DNA of 64,000 nt, taken from Ceriagrion tenellum. Its lineage: Eukaryota; Arthropoda; Insecta; Odonata; Coenagrionidae. The first letter of the stretch is position 1. Each line of letters starts with the position of its first letter. Location: assembly GCA_963169105.1 (NCBI GenBank), contig OY720639.1, forward strand, positions 87,898,593 to 87,962,592, in the 5' to 3' direction. This document shows positions 19,930 to 30,734 of this stretch, piece by piece. A program made the translations under genes and the position numbers. The notes below the pieces were generated by a model that was not told the DNA's origin, did no database searches, and saw nothing but the letters and a program-made list of their open reading frames with translations.

Positions 19930-21164
19930 TTAGTATATCTAATCAGGAATGTTTTCCGTGCAGCATTTTGTGTTTTAGTATGAGGAACTCTTCGACGCAT
20001 ATCTTGTTTTACGGTTCCACGATCACTTCAGATTCTCACCTCGCTGAATGGCCTCTCACCAGCCCCCTCCTCAAGAGCATTCCTTCTTACTCGCCGCTTA
20101 AGTAAAAAAAAATGAGGGATTCTCGCGAGGGGAGATGTTGACTACGATTGCGTTCCCAGACGGTCATTTCTTCCCTTGCGTTATCGGAGTACATAACATG
20201 TCGACGCCTGTCTTTTTCAATATTTTCTCCTTTCTTGCCCTCTCTCGCTCCAGCGTATCTTTTTCCTCTGCGTCACCTCTTCGTGTGTCCCTTCATGCAT
20301 TCATTTGTATTGCTTCTCATTAGAGTGAGAAAAGTTACCTCAAGTTTCAACTCAAAGCATAGGCGTCCCCCAAAGCTACACCTTCGTGGTGCCGCCGACA
20401 TCGGAAACATGCCATCACACATGTCCACCAAAAACAAAAAAACAAGTGATTTCTCATATGGCTACATAAGTATGCATCTTCTTTAAAAAAAAACAAACAT
20501 TTTAGGTGGAATGTTTATAAAACTTCAACGATAGAAGCGAATAGTATGAGAAAGTAAATAAACGAAATAAACAAATTTCAACACGAGGACATTGATTTCT
20601 CTTCCTAATTCGAGACAGTACTCACTGCATGATTTCTCATCCTTAGTGTTTTATTCATCTCTCAGTTTTGACAGTTTACATTAGATCCAGCCTGTCAATT
20701 GTATTTATCTGGTTGGAACTGACTCAAATGACGACTGTTTGTCATTTCTTCAGTTGAATTGCTCCAGCTTCAGCCTAGTCGCGACGATTGTTGAGTCGGG
20801 AGCAGCCTCTTTTTATTCAGTTCCACAAAGGACGGAATTGAGAAGGAACATTTTGTATATTGTGATCGCACTTATGAGGTGTTACGCATCGTGACTGGAG
20901 ACATTCCTGGCGCCATTTGTATGTGGGATAGGGATTTTATCATTCTCCATAATCCTGTTATTTTATTTATTGATACGTATTTTTTATATTAATCCAAGGA
21001 AAAGTGAGATAATGGGTACTCCTAGGAATTAATGTCGCGCTACTCTCTGAGCATGACGTAAATTAAGAGTTAGTTTGGCCAGTAATATTGCATTTTAAGG
21101 ATAAAAGAAATATTTTTCCTCAAGTTAATGATATTTTAATTATGAATATGGTTTTCATTAAATA
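19930..21164. other. no recognisable gene
   Basis: AT-rich. Small frames at 19875-20105 and 20135-20486 (plus) are Ser/Leu/Phe-rich without motifs. Confidence 0.35.
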
Positions 21165-21302
21165 AAATAATCACCTAACGCTGATGGAACGCAGTTGGAA
21201 CGTAGGTTATGATTAAGAATTATTTATTCACGGTAAATTTCACATCTGTTATCTATCCACCGTTTTCTATCCAAAATTATATCGTCTAAGTAATTTGATC
21301 TT

Positions 21303-21550
21303 TTCCAAACATTGCATTTAACAAATGATGTGGTGCGAAGTCACTCGCACGGGTGCATATGCACCAGGGTTGAAATTTGCTATGAAAAAATCATTTGACT
21401 TGACTGGGATTCGAACCCGGATCTCCCAATTGCCGGTCAGGTGTGTTAGCCAGTTACACCACCAAGCCATCTTCCTTCAAGGCATAATTCGAATTTTTCG
21501 AATCCTGGTCAAGTCAAATGATTTTTTCATAGCGAATTTCAACAATGGTG
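21303..21550 (-). mobile_element. tRNA-SINE fold-back insertion with 12-bp duplication
   Basis: Flanked by TAATTTGATCTT on both sides (21291-21302 and 21551-21562). The insert holds a minus-strand SINE with a tRNA-like head (21396-21468), followed by an inverted partial copy of the SINE body. The arms GAAAxxATTTGACTTGAC and GTCAAGTCAAAT pair, as do GTTGAAATTxGCTATG and its complement. The array units give the empty site. The architecture matches the insertion at 11912-12045. Confidence 0.78.
21396..21468 (-). tRNA. tRNA-like SINE head (pseudo-tRNA)
   Basis: The 73-nt minus-strand sequence folds as a cloverleaf: acceptor GGCTTGG with TCAAGTC (two wobbles), D stem GTGT/ACAC, anticodon stem CCTGA/TTGGG with loop CCGGCAA, and T arm CCGGG-TTCGAAT-CCCAG with one mismatch. 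The internal promoter boxes are intact: TGGTGTAACTGG (A) and GGTTCGAATCC (B). Position 33 is C instead of the near-universal U and the T stem is imperfect, so I read it as a SINE promoter, not a translating tRNA. The nominal anticodon would be GGC. Confidence 0.7.
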
Positions 21551-21852
21551 TAATTTGATCTTGTTAATTATTGCTAGTACTTCAGTTTTCACCGCTATTT
21601 AATCATCACCTAATGCTGATGTCACAAAAATGATACCTAGATTATGATTAAAAATTATTTATATGCGGTAAATTGCTCGTCTTTTATACATCTACCACAT
21701 TCAAATTGTAATAGCTAAATCATTTTACTATGTTAATTATTGTAAGCGCTTCAGGTTTCTCGGTTATTTAATCATTACCCAATGCTGGTGTAACGAAATT
21801 GAAACCTAGATGATGATTTAAAATTACAAATTCGCGGTAAATTGCACATCTA

Positions 21853-22150
21853 GCGTATATGGGGCAGAAACATGGACCCTCGGAAAGGAGAACGACAATA
21901 GGCTACAGGCACTTGAGATGTGGGTATGGAGAAGGATGGAGAAGGTGTGGTGAACGGATAGGAATACTAGCGAGGAAGTGCTTGAGATGGTGGGAGAGTA
22001 AAGGAAACTTCTTAATGAAATTCGAGATCGGCAGAGTAGGAGGCTGGAGGATGTAATAAGGGGCAAGGGGTTGCTCAAGAATGTGACAGATTGAAGGATG
22101 TTGGCCGAGCGGGGTAGGGAAAGAAAGTGAATAGGTTTCATGGATATAAT
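21853..22150 (+). pseudogene. LINE-D C-terminal remnant, third copy
   Basis: The informative frame reads VYGAETWTLGKENDNRLQAL, then EMWVWRRMEKVWWTDRNTSE, EVLEMVGE, a stop, then RKLLNEIRDRQSRRLEDVIR and GKGLLKNV. The Y-G-A/S-E-T-W and WRRM...WTDR blocks are typical of this LINE C-terminus. Its left edge abuts a tandem unit exactly at GCACATCT, so the truncation point is the insertion junction. Confidence 0.78.
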
Positions 22151-22400
22151 GAAGAAAATAGATCGTATACTGACGCGAAAAAGGATATACTAGAGCAACA
22201 TAGGCCCATGAAAGTGTAGAAAACTGCGAGGAAATTGTCTGAAGTTAAACAAAACCCACCTTAACCGAAAGAATACTTTTAAAAAAGCTGAAGTAACAAA
22301 ATTAAGATCTAGGTTATATTAAAAATTGTGCATTCGCGGTGAATTGCACATCTTTTATCACCTCATTTTCTTTGTAAAACCATGACTCAGTGCATACCAC

Positions 22401-23462
22401 AAATTCTGAGACTTGTACCCGTCAAAAAGTAATGAGAAGCCTAGTCTAGGGCTCTGATCACGCTTCCCGTCTCGCTGTGCGCTGGGCAGAACGCTCGGAA
22501 ATTCGCCGGAAAATGAGCGTCCCGTTTGAAGCCGGCTCTGGGAGAAATGCCTCGTTTCTCGTCCCATTCCGACCGTTTCGCCGTACGTTTCCTCCCTCCC
22601 CCCCCCCCCCCCACCGGCACTGATTCACGACGCAAATGTTGCCCTTATTACATGTTCTCTCCACCCCCTGCCCCTCTCCGCATTCCAATTCCGATTGAGC
22701 TGGATATGTAAGAAGTTGAGCGGTTGGGGGGGGAGGGGTGGGGAGGAGGGAGAAAAGGGGTTTAAAGTGTACCCAGGAGACTGAGTGAAGGCGCTTTTGA
22801 AAGGATTGCCGTAATGGTCTCCCGTCTCTCCTACTTCCCCCCTCTCTCTCTCTTTCGCTGGCTAAAAATCCATTTCAGCCCCTCTCTCGTTATTATTGCT
22901 TTATTTATCGTCCGTAGCAAAGCCTCGAGTGTCTTTTACTGGTTGTCCGTCTTTCCCCTCTCTCATTCTCTCTCTCGCTCTCCCATCGCACAGCCACGCT
23001 CTTCTAATTTCTCCGACAATTTCGCATTCCTCTCTGGCTAGTCACACTCCTCTTGGATGTGTGCATGCACAGGACGTTCAAGGTTTGAAGATGGGAGTTG
23101 AACTTTATTTTTAAATATAATGGTAAGAGATGTTTAATGTTCTCATCGTCTCCTTATTTATTCATTCATTCATTTTGTTTAGGTCATAATATTCTTACTT
23201 TTGGCATTGATGCATGAATTGATTGATCGTCAGCGACGGGCTAGCGTCAAGGGGGGCCGATCCCAAGGGGCTGGTTACCGCAAGCTCTCGGCCCTTATAC
23301 CCTCCGCCGGTGCCGTCGCTTCCAACATCAGTGAGACGTGTGGTACTATCATCGTTTTTTTTTACTGCAACATCTTTTGATTAATGTCGCCTTCCTCATT
23401 CAATGAAAGTGTTTCTTGACCCCAGAATCGTTGAAATAAAGTAATTTCCTCCGGAGGACTGC
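22401..23462. other. GC-rich and pyrimidine-rich stretch, no gene identified
   Basis: Positions 22440-22760 are GC-rich with a 15-C run at 22598-22612 and G-rich tracts at 22725-22760. Positions 22815-23040 are CT-rich. A GC-rich block at 23228-23330 (around AGGGGCTGGTTACCGCAAGC) looks like a distinct inserted sequence I cannot identify. All frames are low-complexity. Confidence 0.4.
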
Positions 23463-24520
23463 TACATCTGCATCTACGTCTACGTGGTACCCTGCGAGCC
23501 ACCACGAGGGTGTGTGGCAGGGGGTGTAGATCACCAAACATGCACTATTGACATGCAACTAGGATATTTAATGAAGGCATGCTAGATAATAGGGTCACAT
23601 GGTTAGTATCTACATAATAAGAAAGGGATTATTGGCTGTTATTACATGCATCATGCACTACAGACTACTCTAACTATATTTCACCTACCTATCCCTTTGC
23701 TACGCTGCCTATTCTTCTCTCTTATAGTACAAGGGAAAAATGACATTTTAAATTTATCGGTACGACAATCTATCTCTCTAATCTTGTTAATATGATCAAA
23801 CCTAGCATAATACGCAGGGGTTCTCAATATATATCTAACGTCATCTGTGAACAACTCTGTTTCGAATTTACTTAAAAGGTTTAACCTAAATTTTAACCTG
23901 CGTTCTGATAGTAATTCCCATCCTAGTTCTTCTATTAAACTCGTAACACTTAAACAATTATCATAACGGCCTTTAACAAACCTAGCAGATCTCCTTTGCA
24001 CGCGCTCTAATTCTTTTATCATACCTTCCTCGTACGGATCCCATATACTAGCGGCATATTCTAAATGAGGCCTGACAAGTGTAAAATAGCTTCTTTCTCG
24101 TACTCTCTCATCGCATTTGCCTAGAACCCTTTTTACGAATCCTAAATCCGTATTGTTCTACGTATTCGCCGAAGCGCTTGCCTGAATTATTTCGTTCTGA
24201 CTCACGCGTTGAGGTAGGTATGGCAACGTCGTAATGACATTCGCCCCTCCCTTTTTACGAACCCTAATCTACGGTTTGCTACACTAGTTATCTCCCTGAT
24301 GTGTTTCCCCCATGACATGTCTTCAGTGATGGTGACGCCTAAGTATTTAATTGATTCTACGTTACATATTTTCTTTTCTTTGATGCAATAATTATTCCGG
24401 GGAAAGCCATTCTTTTTCCAAAAATTCATAATCGCGCATTTCTTCAAATTTAATTCTAGTTGCCATCTATCACACCAATCATCAATCGCATCTAAATCCT
24501 GCTACTGTGGTCCTGTTCCA
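23463..24520 (-). mobile_element. LINE-B, longest 3' copy
   Basis: Tail (CATCTGCATCTACGTCTACG on the plus strand) next to a GTACCCTGCGAGCCACC and GTGTGTGGCAGGGGGTG block, then 3' UTR, then about 830 bp of coding remnant. It is about 1.06 kb, with the RT core just cut off at the 5' side. Confidence 0.8.
23681..24515 (-). pseudogene. LINE-B post-RT region
   Basis: In order: DLDAIDDWCDRWQLELNLKK, KYLGVTITEDMSWGKHIREI, RRLGFVKRE, then about 90 bp of extraneous sequence (24155-24245), a second LGFVKRVLGKCDERVRER, SYFTLVRPHLEYAASIWDP, RVQRRSARFVKGRYDN, LGWELLSERRLKFRLN and KIREIDCRTDKFKMSFFPC. The repeated LGFVK segment suggests a chimera or local duplication. Otherwise it is colinear with the copies at 17489 and 31642. 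Confidence 0.82.
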
Positions 24521-25250
24521 TTTGCAGCCGTTTTTTTTAAGATGTGGGTCAGTCTTTTTTTGTAATTGACTCCAGGAACTTCTCCCTTGTAGTACAAGGT
24601 AAATTCCTTGTATATTGCTCTTTTGAATTGTGACGACGTCGTGGGGAGTGAATTGGTTCTGTCGAATGAATTGTCCACTCTAGCTTGCGGAGCCTGCGCT
24701 TAAGTGTCTGAGTGAAGGGCGAAAAAGTGAGGTATTTGCTTCTTTCTGTAATAACAAGATGCATCCTAGCTTCTTTTTATGTAAATACCGCATGGTTCTG
24801 TAAATAAACAAACAGTTAAGTAAACATTTTGAAATTTTTTTGCATCCGATGAAATCCGATGTGTCTTTTTAATTTGTACTTGAAATAAAAAAGAAAATGA
24901 ATACTATGGCGATGAAGTACCTTTTTTTCAAATTTTTAATGATAACATATTTTTGAGTCAAATAGTCACGTAATCTGATGCGTTAAATGTAAGGTACTAT
25001 GCAGTACGTTTAAGCTATTTATCATTCTGATAAACTTTGTTGAAGCTTCTTCAGTTCAACATGGAACTCCATTCAACGGTTCAATTCTTGGCAAAGGGTT
25101 CAACTTCGATTGCTACACGGCATGTTAAATTAGGAATTCTTCTTCTTCCTCTTCAGCTTAACCCTAGAGATTTGAGTCATTGTACCTCACTCTCCTCCAC
25201 TCCGTCCGGTCCTTCTTGTCCTCAGATGTTAACTCTCTCTCCCTCAGATC
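24521..25250. other. no recognisable feature
   Basis: AT-rich, with short frames only (24549-24764 minus). A 217-codon plus-strand frame at 25037-25690 runs across this stretch, the SINE-2 copy and an antisense LINE. It is therefore an accidental open frame. Confidence 0.45.
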
Positions 25251-25299
25251 TTCCGCGATTCAACTCCGCCCCCGCGGGGTTTAATCGCGGATTACATCA

Positions 25300-25595
25300 C
25301 GGTTCCGCGGATTACATTACGGTTCCGCGAATACCCCGCCGGTCCCGGTGGCGGGGCCGGCGGGGTAATCGCGGAAGTCCTCGCCTGCTAAAACGAGGGT
25401 GGCGGGTTCGAGTCCCACCTGGGTGGGTTTTTCACCACCCAGGGCATGGATTTGTGTCAAGTTCTGTTGGTCCGGTCCCTGGAAAACCTGATGACAAGCT
25501 CAGCAGCCTATCGGGATTCCGGGGACATACGGGCCAACAGAATCGTCCGGCAAGCAAGCAAGAAAGCAAAAAAATCTCTCCATCTCCTCGTAGGT
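25300..25595 (+). mobile_element. SINE-2 copy with tRNA-like B box and GC-rich hairpin head
   Basis: A CGCCTGCTAAAACGAGGG segment and a good B box (GGGTTCGAGTCCC, about 25410) are followed by CACCTGGGTGGGTTTTTCAC. Related sequence occurs at 48245-48400 and 13412-13500. The head contains a GC-rich hairpin (25325-25342 with 25357-25374; stem CCGCGAxTACCCCGCCGG) and a tandem GCGGATTACATxACGGTTCC pair just before it. The downstream body reaches about 25595. A tRNA-derived SINE is the best reading, although the A box is not clear. Confidence 0.6.
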
Positions 25596-25596
25596 T

Positions 25597-25880
25597 TTCC
25601 TCTGGGTGGCTAGCAGTTCACCTGATGGTCCATCATCCCCCTCACAACATGCCCCGCTTCCCCTTTCGTCTCCTACTCATACCACTGTAATCGCCGCTCT
25701 TGTATACACTTTCTTCGACGCCTCAACTAACCCTCCCTTCTCTCTAAACCACTCGTTCCTAACCCTGTCTCCCTTTGTCTTCCTCAAAGTCCATCGCAAT
25801 ATCCTCATTTTCACTACGTCTAATTTCTTTTCATGTCTTTTCTGCATGGGCCATGTCTCGCTACTGTAGCTTAGGGATGT
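25597..25880 (-). pseudogene. LINE-E (RTE-like) C-terminal remnant
   Basis: The minus strand reads YSSETWPMQKRHEKKLDVVK, MRILRWTLRKTKGDRVRNEW and a VEASKKV segment, then a frameshifted R-L-Q-W-Y-E-H-V equivalent. The YGSExWPxxKxxExxLxVxEMRMLRW...DRVRNE pattern marks the C-terminus of RTE-like insect LINEs. The copy is single in this window. Confidence 0.75.
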
Positions 25881-25945
25881 TGAATTAGGACTAATGCTCT
25901 TAAATTGTAGATTAGGGTTTATTATTTTTCAAATAGTGGGTTATA

Positions 25946-26230
25946 AAATATGTTCATCATCATCGGTGGTTCATTCCTAAGATTGGTTGACTGCAGCCCT
26001 CCACCCTCTCCTATCTAATGCTGGTTCCCTTACCTCCTTTTATATCTTCCTTTGTAGTTTCGTCTTTATTTGGTCCATGAACCTGGGTCTTCCTCTTTGG
26101 ACGTTTCCCTCTATTTTACCTACAATTATGTTCTACACAAACCCATTGTGTCTCTGGGTGTGTCCAATCCATCTGGTTCTTTTCTTTTTTGTATGCTGTT
26201 CCTTTGATGTTAAAATATGTTGTGATGAGT
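25946..26230 (-). mobile_element. LINE-C 3' end
   Basis: The plus strand shows ATTGGTTGACTGCAGCCCTC, the antisense of the family's C-terminal EGWRAAVNQ codons and 3' end. Next come the complements of KRxRKRYQEV, FMDQIK and RNKxxEGK regions. The upstream coding part ends near 26225 at the GHTQR equivalent. Confidence 0.75.
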
Positions 26231-27399
26231 TAACTAGAAGTTAAATGGACTAAAATTGAATGGTAAATATAATATTTCACTTATATATGTATGGCCAAGC
26301 AAAAGCTATAGATCCCTTGGATATGTTGGAAAATAATCTGCATCTCACTTCAAGAGCTATAAAGATTATGTGGCCTGGGGAGGATTAAATTTTGTAACTC
26401 AAACCCCAGAGCCAAGTCGATTCACGATTATCTATATGGACCACTTTGAGAACCCTAAATTCTACATGACGATGCACTCACGCACTGTTTTTTTATATCC
26501 CTTTTTTGCGACATGAGCAGCTCTTTCGAGTCCAATTGTCTCGTGCTGTCTCGTGAGTGAGCGCCTTTGCGTAACTACACATTCCTTACCGCCTCCGTCC
26601 GAAAATAAACATCTTCTGGAACTTTTTTTCCTTTATCTCAAGCGCGGCGATGCGAGTTTTTGTCCGAGCACTGCTTTTGTTGTCACGAGTTCGTCCTTTC
26701 TTTCCCTCTTAACGTAAGAGAGAGTGTACGATAACATTGATCTTCAACTCGCAGAGTGCTCTCGCTCGTTCAATGGTCTTGAAAACTTTAAACTTAGCGA
26801 AGGTCTCGTGAATGCCTTGTTTAAGACTTTTTTTGCTAGAATGTTCGGCGATCACAACTTTAAGGTGACTAGCCTTTGAAAGTATATATTAGGATTCTGG
26901 TAATATAACACGGCAATATGTCGTTGTTTCGATGAATAACCTAGAATAAACATTATTTTAAACTGCCCAAGCAGGTATCAATTAAAATTTCTAGCGATTT
27001 TTTTCATTGATTACATTTAAATAATGTTATAGAATCAGGCAGATTTTGTGTAAAGCCTGCAATATTGTAATATTTGGATATTGAATTAATTTGGAAACAG
27101 ATATTGTAGTTTTCACCAAATCATTTACCCCATTTCGTGAGACAAACAGTATTTTTTTCTTCATCAGTATGTATATTTAGGTAGTGAGAGATATGTTTTT
27201 TTATAGAATGTTATTAATTTAGGTTGACAAGGAAGAAAAATAACTCACAATTCCAAAGGTGAAAAATATTAGCCTCTTGTCATTATATTTTTCAAGTTAC
27301 CTGCCAAAAATATATAGATGCCGATGCGCAAATGCACTCTAAAGAGATGTGATTAATAAAAATACGATTTCTCACGCATCGATTGCGTCAGAAATGTAA
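26231..27399. other. no recognisable gene
   Basis: AT-rich sequence without long frames or repeats I could match. Confidence 0.4.
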
Positions 27400-27545
27400 G
27401 TTTATCCAGCATACTTCCTCAGCCATTAAGGAAATAAAATCAATTGTCAACCACAGTAATTTTTACACGATGGGCAAACAATATTCGGTTATGAGGGCGT
27501 TTTCACGACATAGCGAGAAAAAGATGAGTCAAGTTAAGGATTTAT
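27400..27545 (+). repeat. segment shared with the PLE-like insertion at 12321-13084
   Basis: AAAAAGATGAGTCAAGTTAA and the preceding 120 bp align with 12690-12810 (AAAAAATAAGTCAAGTTAAA; TTGTCAACCACAGTA against TTGTCACCGCAGTA). This suggests a second decayed copy of the internal part of that element. Confidence 0.5.
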
Positions 27546-27670
27546 GGTTGCATGTTTTGTCACTTTTTTAGAATTTCAATCGTATAAAACATAAAGTTTG
27601 CGGCAAAAGCTTACTTTTTATTGCTTATAGCTACTTAATTGGAAAATAAAATAAACTATACCGTCTCGAT

Positions 27671-28010
27671 CAGTGGCTCCCAAAGTAGGTGCTGCCACCT
27701 CATTGGGGTGGGTCCTTTAGTTACCACTATATTAATTGTATTTATTCTCATAAATAATACCGCTTCATTGGGGCGACAATACCCCGACCATACGGTGACC
27801 GTGAATGCATATGCTTTGATGAATTAACTATTAATCTTTTGGATTTAAAATAAACATTGGTGTAATCATAAAATTCTATTCCCTTAGTTTAATCAAGTTC
27901 ACGATGTGGTAATGAAAAATACATAATATTTAAGCTGACATTTGTGGGGCACAGGGTTTTGGCTTATAGAACAAAGAAGGTGATGGCTCGAAAAGGTTAG
28001 GAAAACACTG
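27671..28010. mobile_element. hAT-like non-autonomous element
   Basis: Begins CAGTGGCTCCCAAAGTAGG and ends in the complement of CAGTGTTTTCCTAACCTTTT. The flanking octamers are GTCTCGAT (27663-27670) and GTCTAGAT (28011-28018), an 8-bp duplication with one later change. CAGTG termini and 8-bp duplications are hallmarks of the hAT superfamily. The 340-bp interior has no recognisable transposase. Confidence 0.78.
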
Positions 28011-28018
28011 GTCTAGAT

Positions 28019-28794
28019 TGGTACGACAAGGGAAATATCTCTCGCTCAAACAACCTGTAAACGCTCTCGAGAGAAGTTTCTAAAGAGGTGGGATGCGTTG
28101 AATATTCTTTTTTCTTTTGCACGCTCCACCTCCCACTGCGATAAAAGTGTGAACCCTTATTCCCCACGCTCACCAACGCACTCCAATCCACGTTTTTTTA
28201 TCTCTCTCCTTCTCCCATTTGTGTTACAGGTAAGCACCCGCTTTCGAGCGAAACCTGTGGTTTTTTCCCGAAATGGCCGTTTAATTGCGACCGCCTCCCA
28301 TCGCCTCATCCCTGGGGATTTTCCCGCCTATTCGCCACTGTGCAGGGAGGTCGGGGCGGAAGGAGGCTTCCCCCGCCGCCGCTTCTGAGACCGTAAGTAT
28401 GTATGTACAACCTTTATAGCAGGAAAAAAATGTGCAAGAGTGCCATTGCGCGTGGGTTGGTTTTTCCGGCTCAGTTGCGTTTATGCCTCGTCTAGATTAT
28501 CGTCGAACGTAAGATGGTACGTACGACAGCAGGCTGAATTCGTAATATGAATTCACGTACGTAACGTGGTAATCCATAGCATATAACGTCGTTACTTTAC
28601 AGTGGTAGCGCTGGTATCGCGAGCAGAAACCGGAATAAAACAAATTACGATAACGAAATAGGAAAATCATTGAGGTTACTCAGGTGATGTTACTTAAATA
28701 AATAAGTATATGCATTTGTCATTAGATACAAAAAAAAACATTTCGAAAGCATCAAAACACCTCTGAAATTTGGCATTCCTTTTGTCGTTCAATA
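28019..28794. other. no recognisable gene
   Basis: A somewhat GC-rich part (28080-28400) opens frames on both strands. A TGTTACAGGTAAGC string near 28222 looks like overlapping splice signals, but no coding context supports an exon. Confidence 0.35.
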
Positions 28795-29523
28795 AATTGG
28801 ACTGTGCGGGATGAAGATAAACGGAGAAGTAATAAACGTGCTCCGCTTTACTGATGATATGGCAGTCTAAGCTGGAAATAGCGATGATCTTCATAGATCA
28901 CTGAACGTAATGGACCAATTTCTCCAACAATACAACGTAAAAATATCGTAAGTAAGAAAAATACTAAAATCCTACTATGCGGAATAGAAAAGCTGAATGT
29001 GGAAGTCAGCCTGAGAAGTGTATACACAAGCGGATATCAAGCGGGGTTTAGCCTAATCTCAGAAGGCGTTCATTGGAAAAAGACAACTGCTATGCTCAAA
29101 GAAGATAGGCCTACAAACCACGAAACAGTACGTGAAAAAATTCGTGTGGAGCGTGGCACTCTATGGATCGGAAGCATGGAACATTGGAAAAGCAGATCAG
29201 AAAAGGCTAGAAGCCTTAGAAACCTGGTGATGGAGGAGGATGTTGAAGATAAAATGGAGGAACAAAATTGGAAATGATGAAGTGTATAGAAGAGTAGAAG
29301 AGGAGAGGACCATATGGAACACCATACAGAAAAGAAGAACAAGATGGATCGGACACACCCTGAGACGCAATGGATTTTGTGAAGAACATAATTGAAGGTA
29401 AATTAGAGGGAAAAGTCTCCAGAGGATTACCCCGGAATAAGTTCATGGACCAAATTAAGAGGAAATTACATAGAAAGAGGTACCAGGAGGTATGGAAACT
29501 AGCACTATATAAGGAAGGGTGGA
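28795..29523 (+). pseudogene. LINE-C RT and C-terminal remnant
   Basis: Starts with MKINGEVINVLRFTDDMAV (RT catalytic box, FTDD at about 28848), then DLHRSLNVMDQFLQQYN. After broken sequence it resumes VALYGSEAWN/MEHWKSRSEK, RRMLKIKWRNKIGNDEVYRR, VEEERTIWN, RRTRWIGHTLRRNG, FMDQIKRKLHRKRYQEV and KEGWT. At that point it is cut and joined to a second copy (29524). Numerous stops show it is inactive. Confidence 0.82.
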
Positions 29524-29830
29524 CAAAATAAGAAATGATGAAGTATACAGAAGAGTAGAAGAGGAAAGGAACATGGGGAACACCAATCAGGAAAGAAGAA
29601 TCAGATGGATTGGACACACCCTGAGGCACAATCGGTTAATAAAGAACATAATTGGAGGCAAATTAGAGGGAAAAGTCCCAAGAGTAAGATCCAGGAATAA
29701 GTTTATGGACCAAATAAAGAGGAAATTACCTAGGAAGAGATACCAGGAGGTAAGGGAACTAGCCCTAGAAACGGAAGGGTGGAGGGCTACAATCAACCAA
29801 TATTAGGATCGAACAACCAATGAGATGTCG
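29524..29830 (+). pseudogene. LINE-C C-terminal remnant, tandem second copy
   Basis: A 96-codon open stretch reads KIRNDEVYRRVEEERN, RRIRWIGHTLRHNRLIKNII, GGKLEGKV, NKFMDQIKRKLPRKRYQEVR and ETEGWRATINQY. It repeats the last third of the preceding copy, starting at the KIGNDEVYRR position, head-to-tail with no spacer. The end AACCAATGAGATG is the family's 3' terminus. Confidence 0.85.
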
Positions 29831-30734
29831 TTCACTAGATCATTATTTGTACATCACGATGTCCTCGTAGGGTGGGGGGTGAGAGTAACGCGGTTACGCT
29901 GTGCCTCGTTCTCGCTACAATCGTACGTACGACGGTATTCTGAACTAAGCATTACTGCCGCAAGCCCACGGGGAAGGCACTTGTCGTCAGGGGGGGGGGG
30001 GGGCGGTAAAGGCGGCGGTGTCGGCGGGTTGGTGTAAAAGCGGAGACCGTTTTATGCGAGAACAACACGAGAGAGAGAACTCCCTCACTTTCCCCTCTTT
30101 AGCGCCCTCACACTATTGCCCTGCTCCTTTTTCTACATACCCCCAACCGCACTTCCCTCAAACATCCCCTCCCTCTCCCACCCTCCCGTATCCATCCCTT
30201 CCTTGCCCCTCCCAGCTTCCCGAGCCTCTCCGTTCGTGAAAGGGCCACCTGTTGCTCCGGGAATCCTCTCCCTCCCTCTTCACCCTTTCCCCCCCCTTTG
30301 TATGTAGTTCCCTTCTCCCGTCTCCCCTACCCTCACCGCATCTCACTCTCCCAGACAAAACCCCCTCGGGGTCAAATAAACACAGTCATTGGTTTGCCCT
30401 CAAGGGGCCGTGGGGCTCTCGAGTGGCAGGAGCGAAAAAGAGGAGGCGGGAGAAAGCAAGCGGGCATCGTCTCGCTTTTGTTTTTTTTTCCCTGTTATTA
30501 TTATTTCAGCCATTTCTTGCTTTTTCGTCTCCGTCGTTTCGTTCCGTGTCGAGTCTTTCCCCCCGTTCGTGCTACGTCCTCCTACGCGTTTGTTCTCTCT
30601 ATTCTGAAAGCAGGTAGCCGTTGTGAAAGCGGATAACTAGCGTAGTATGATGCCATTGGTGAATCAATGGAGCTAGATGGAGATAGGACATTACATCATC
30701 AAACTGTAGCCTAACTAAAAAAAATATTCATGAT
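29831..30734. other. G-run and pyrimidine-rich GC block, no gene identified
   Basis: A 14-G run lies at 29990-30003. Positions 30080-30360 are C/T-rich, and 30360-30620 are GC-rich. Frames of 60-120 codons occur on several frames at once with Ser/Pro/Leu bias, which indicates composition effects rather than genes. A CpG-island promoter cannot be excluded. Confidence 0.4.

Larger units (their letters stand above)
21165..22400 (+). repeat. tandem array, about 170-bp unit, interrupted twice
   Basis: Units share a TAATCATCACCTAATGCTG-like word, AACCTAGATTATGATTAAAA and TTCGCGGTAAATTGCACATCT. They are centred near 21210, 21650, 21810 and 22330. A SINE fold-back (21303-21550) separates units 1 and 2. 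A LINE-D fragment (21853 onward) separates units 3 and 4, beginning right after GCACATCT. Confidence 0.75.

Noticed and set aside
21396..21468. Functional tRNA-Ala(GGC) gene
   Set aside because: C instead of U at position 33, a T-stem mismatch, and a location inside a duplicated, target-flanked SINE insert point to a pseudo-tRNA promoter.
25037..25690. 217-codon open frame as a possible gene
   Set aside because: It runs through a SINE-2 copy and into the antisense strand of a LINE remnant, so the frame is accidental.
28190..28400. Splice-junction-like TTACAGGTAAGC near a GC-rich frame
   Set aside because: Acceptor and donor signals abut with no exon between them, and no conserved coding context was found on either side.
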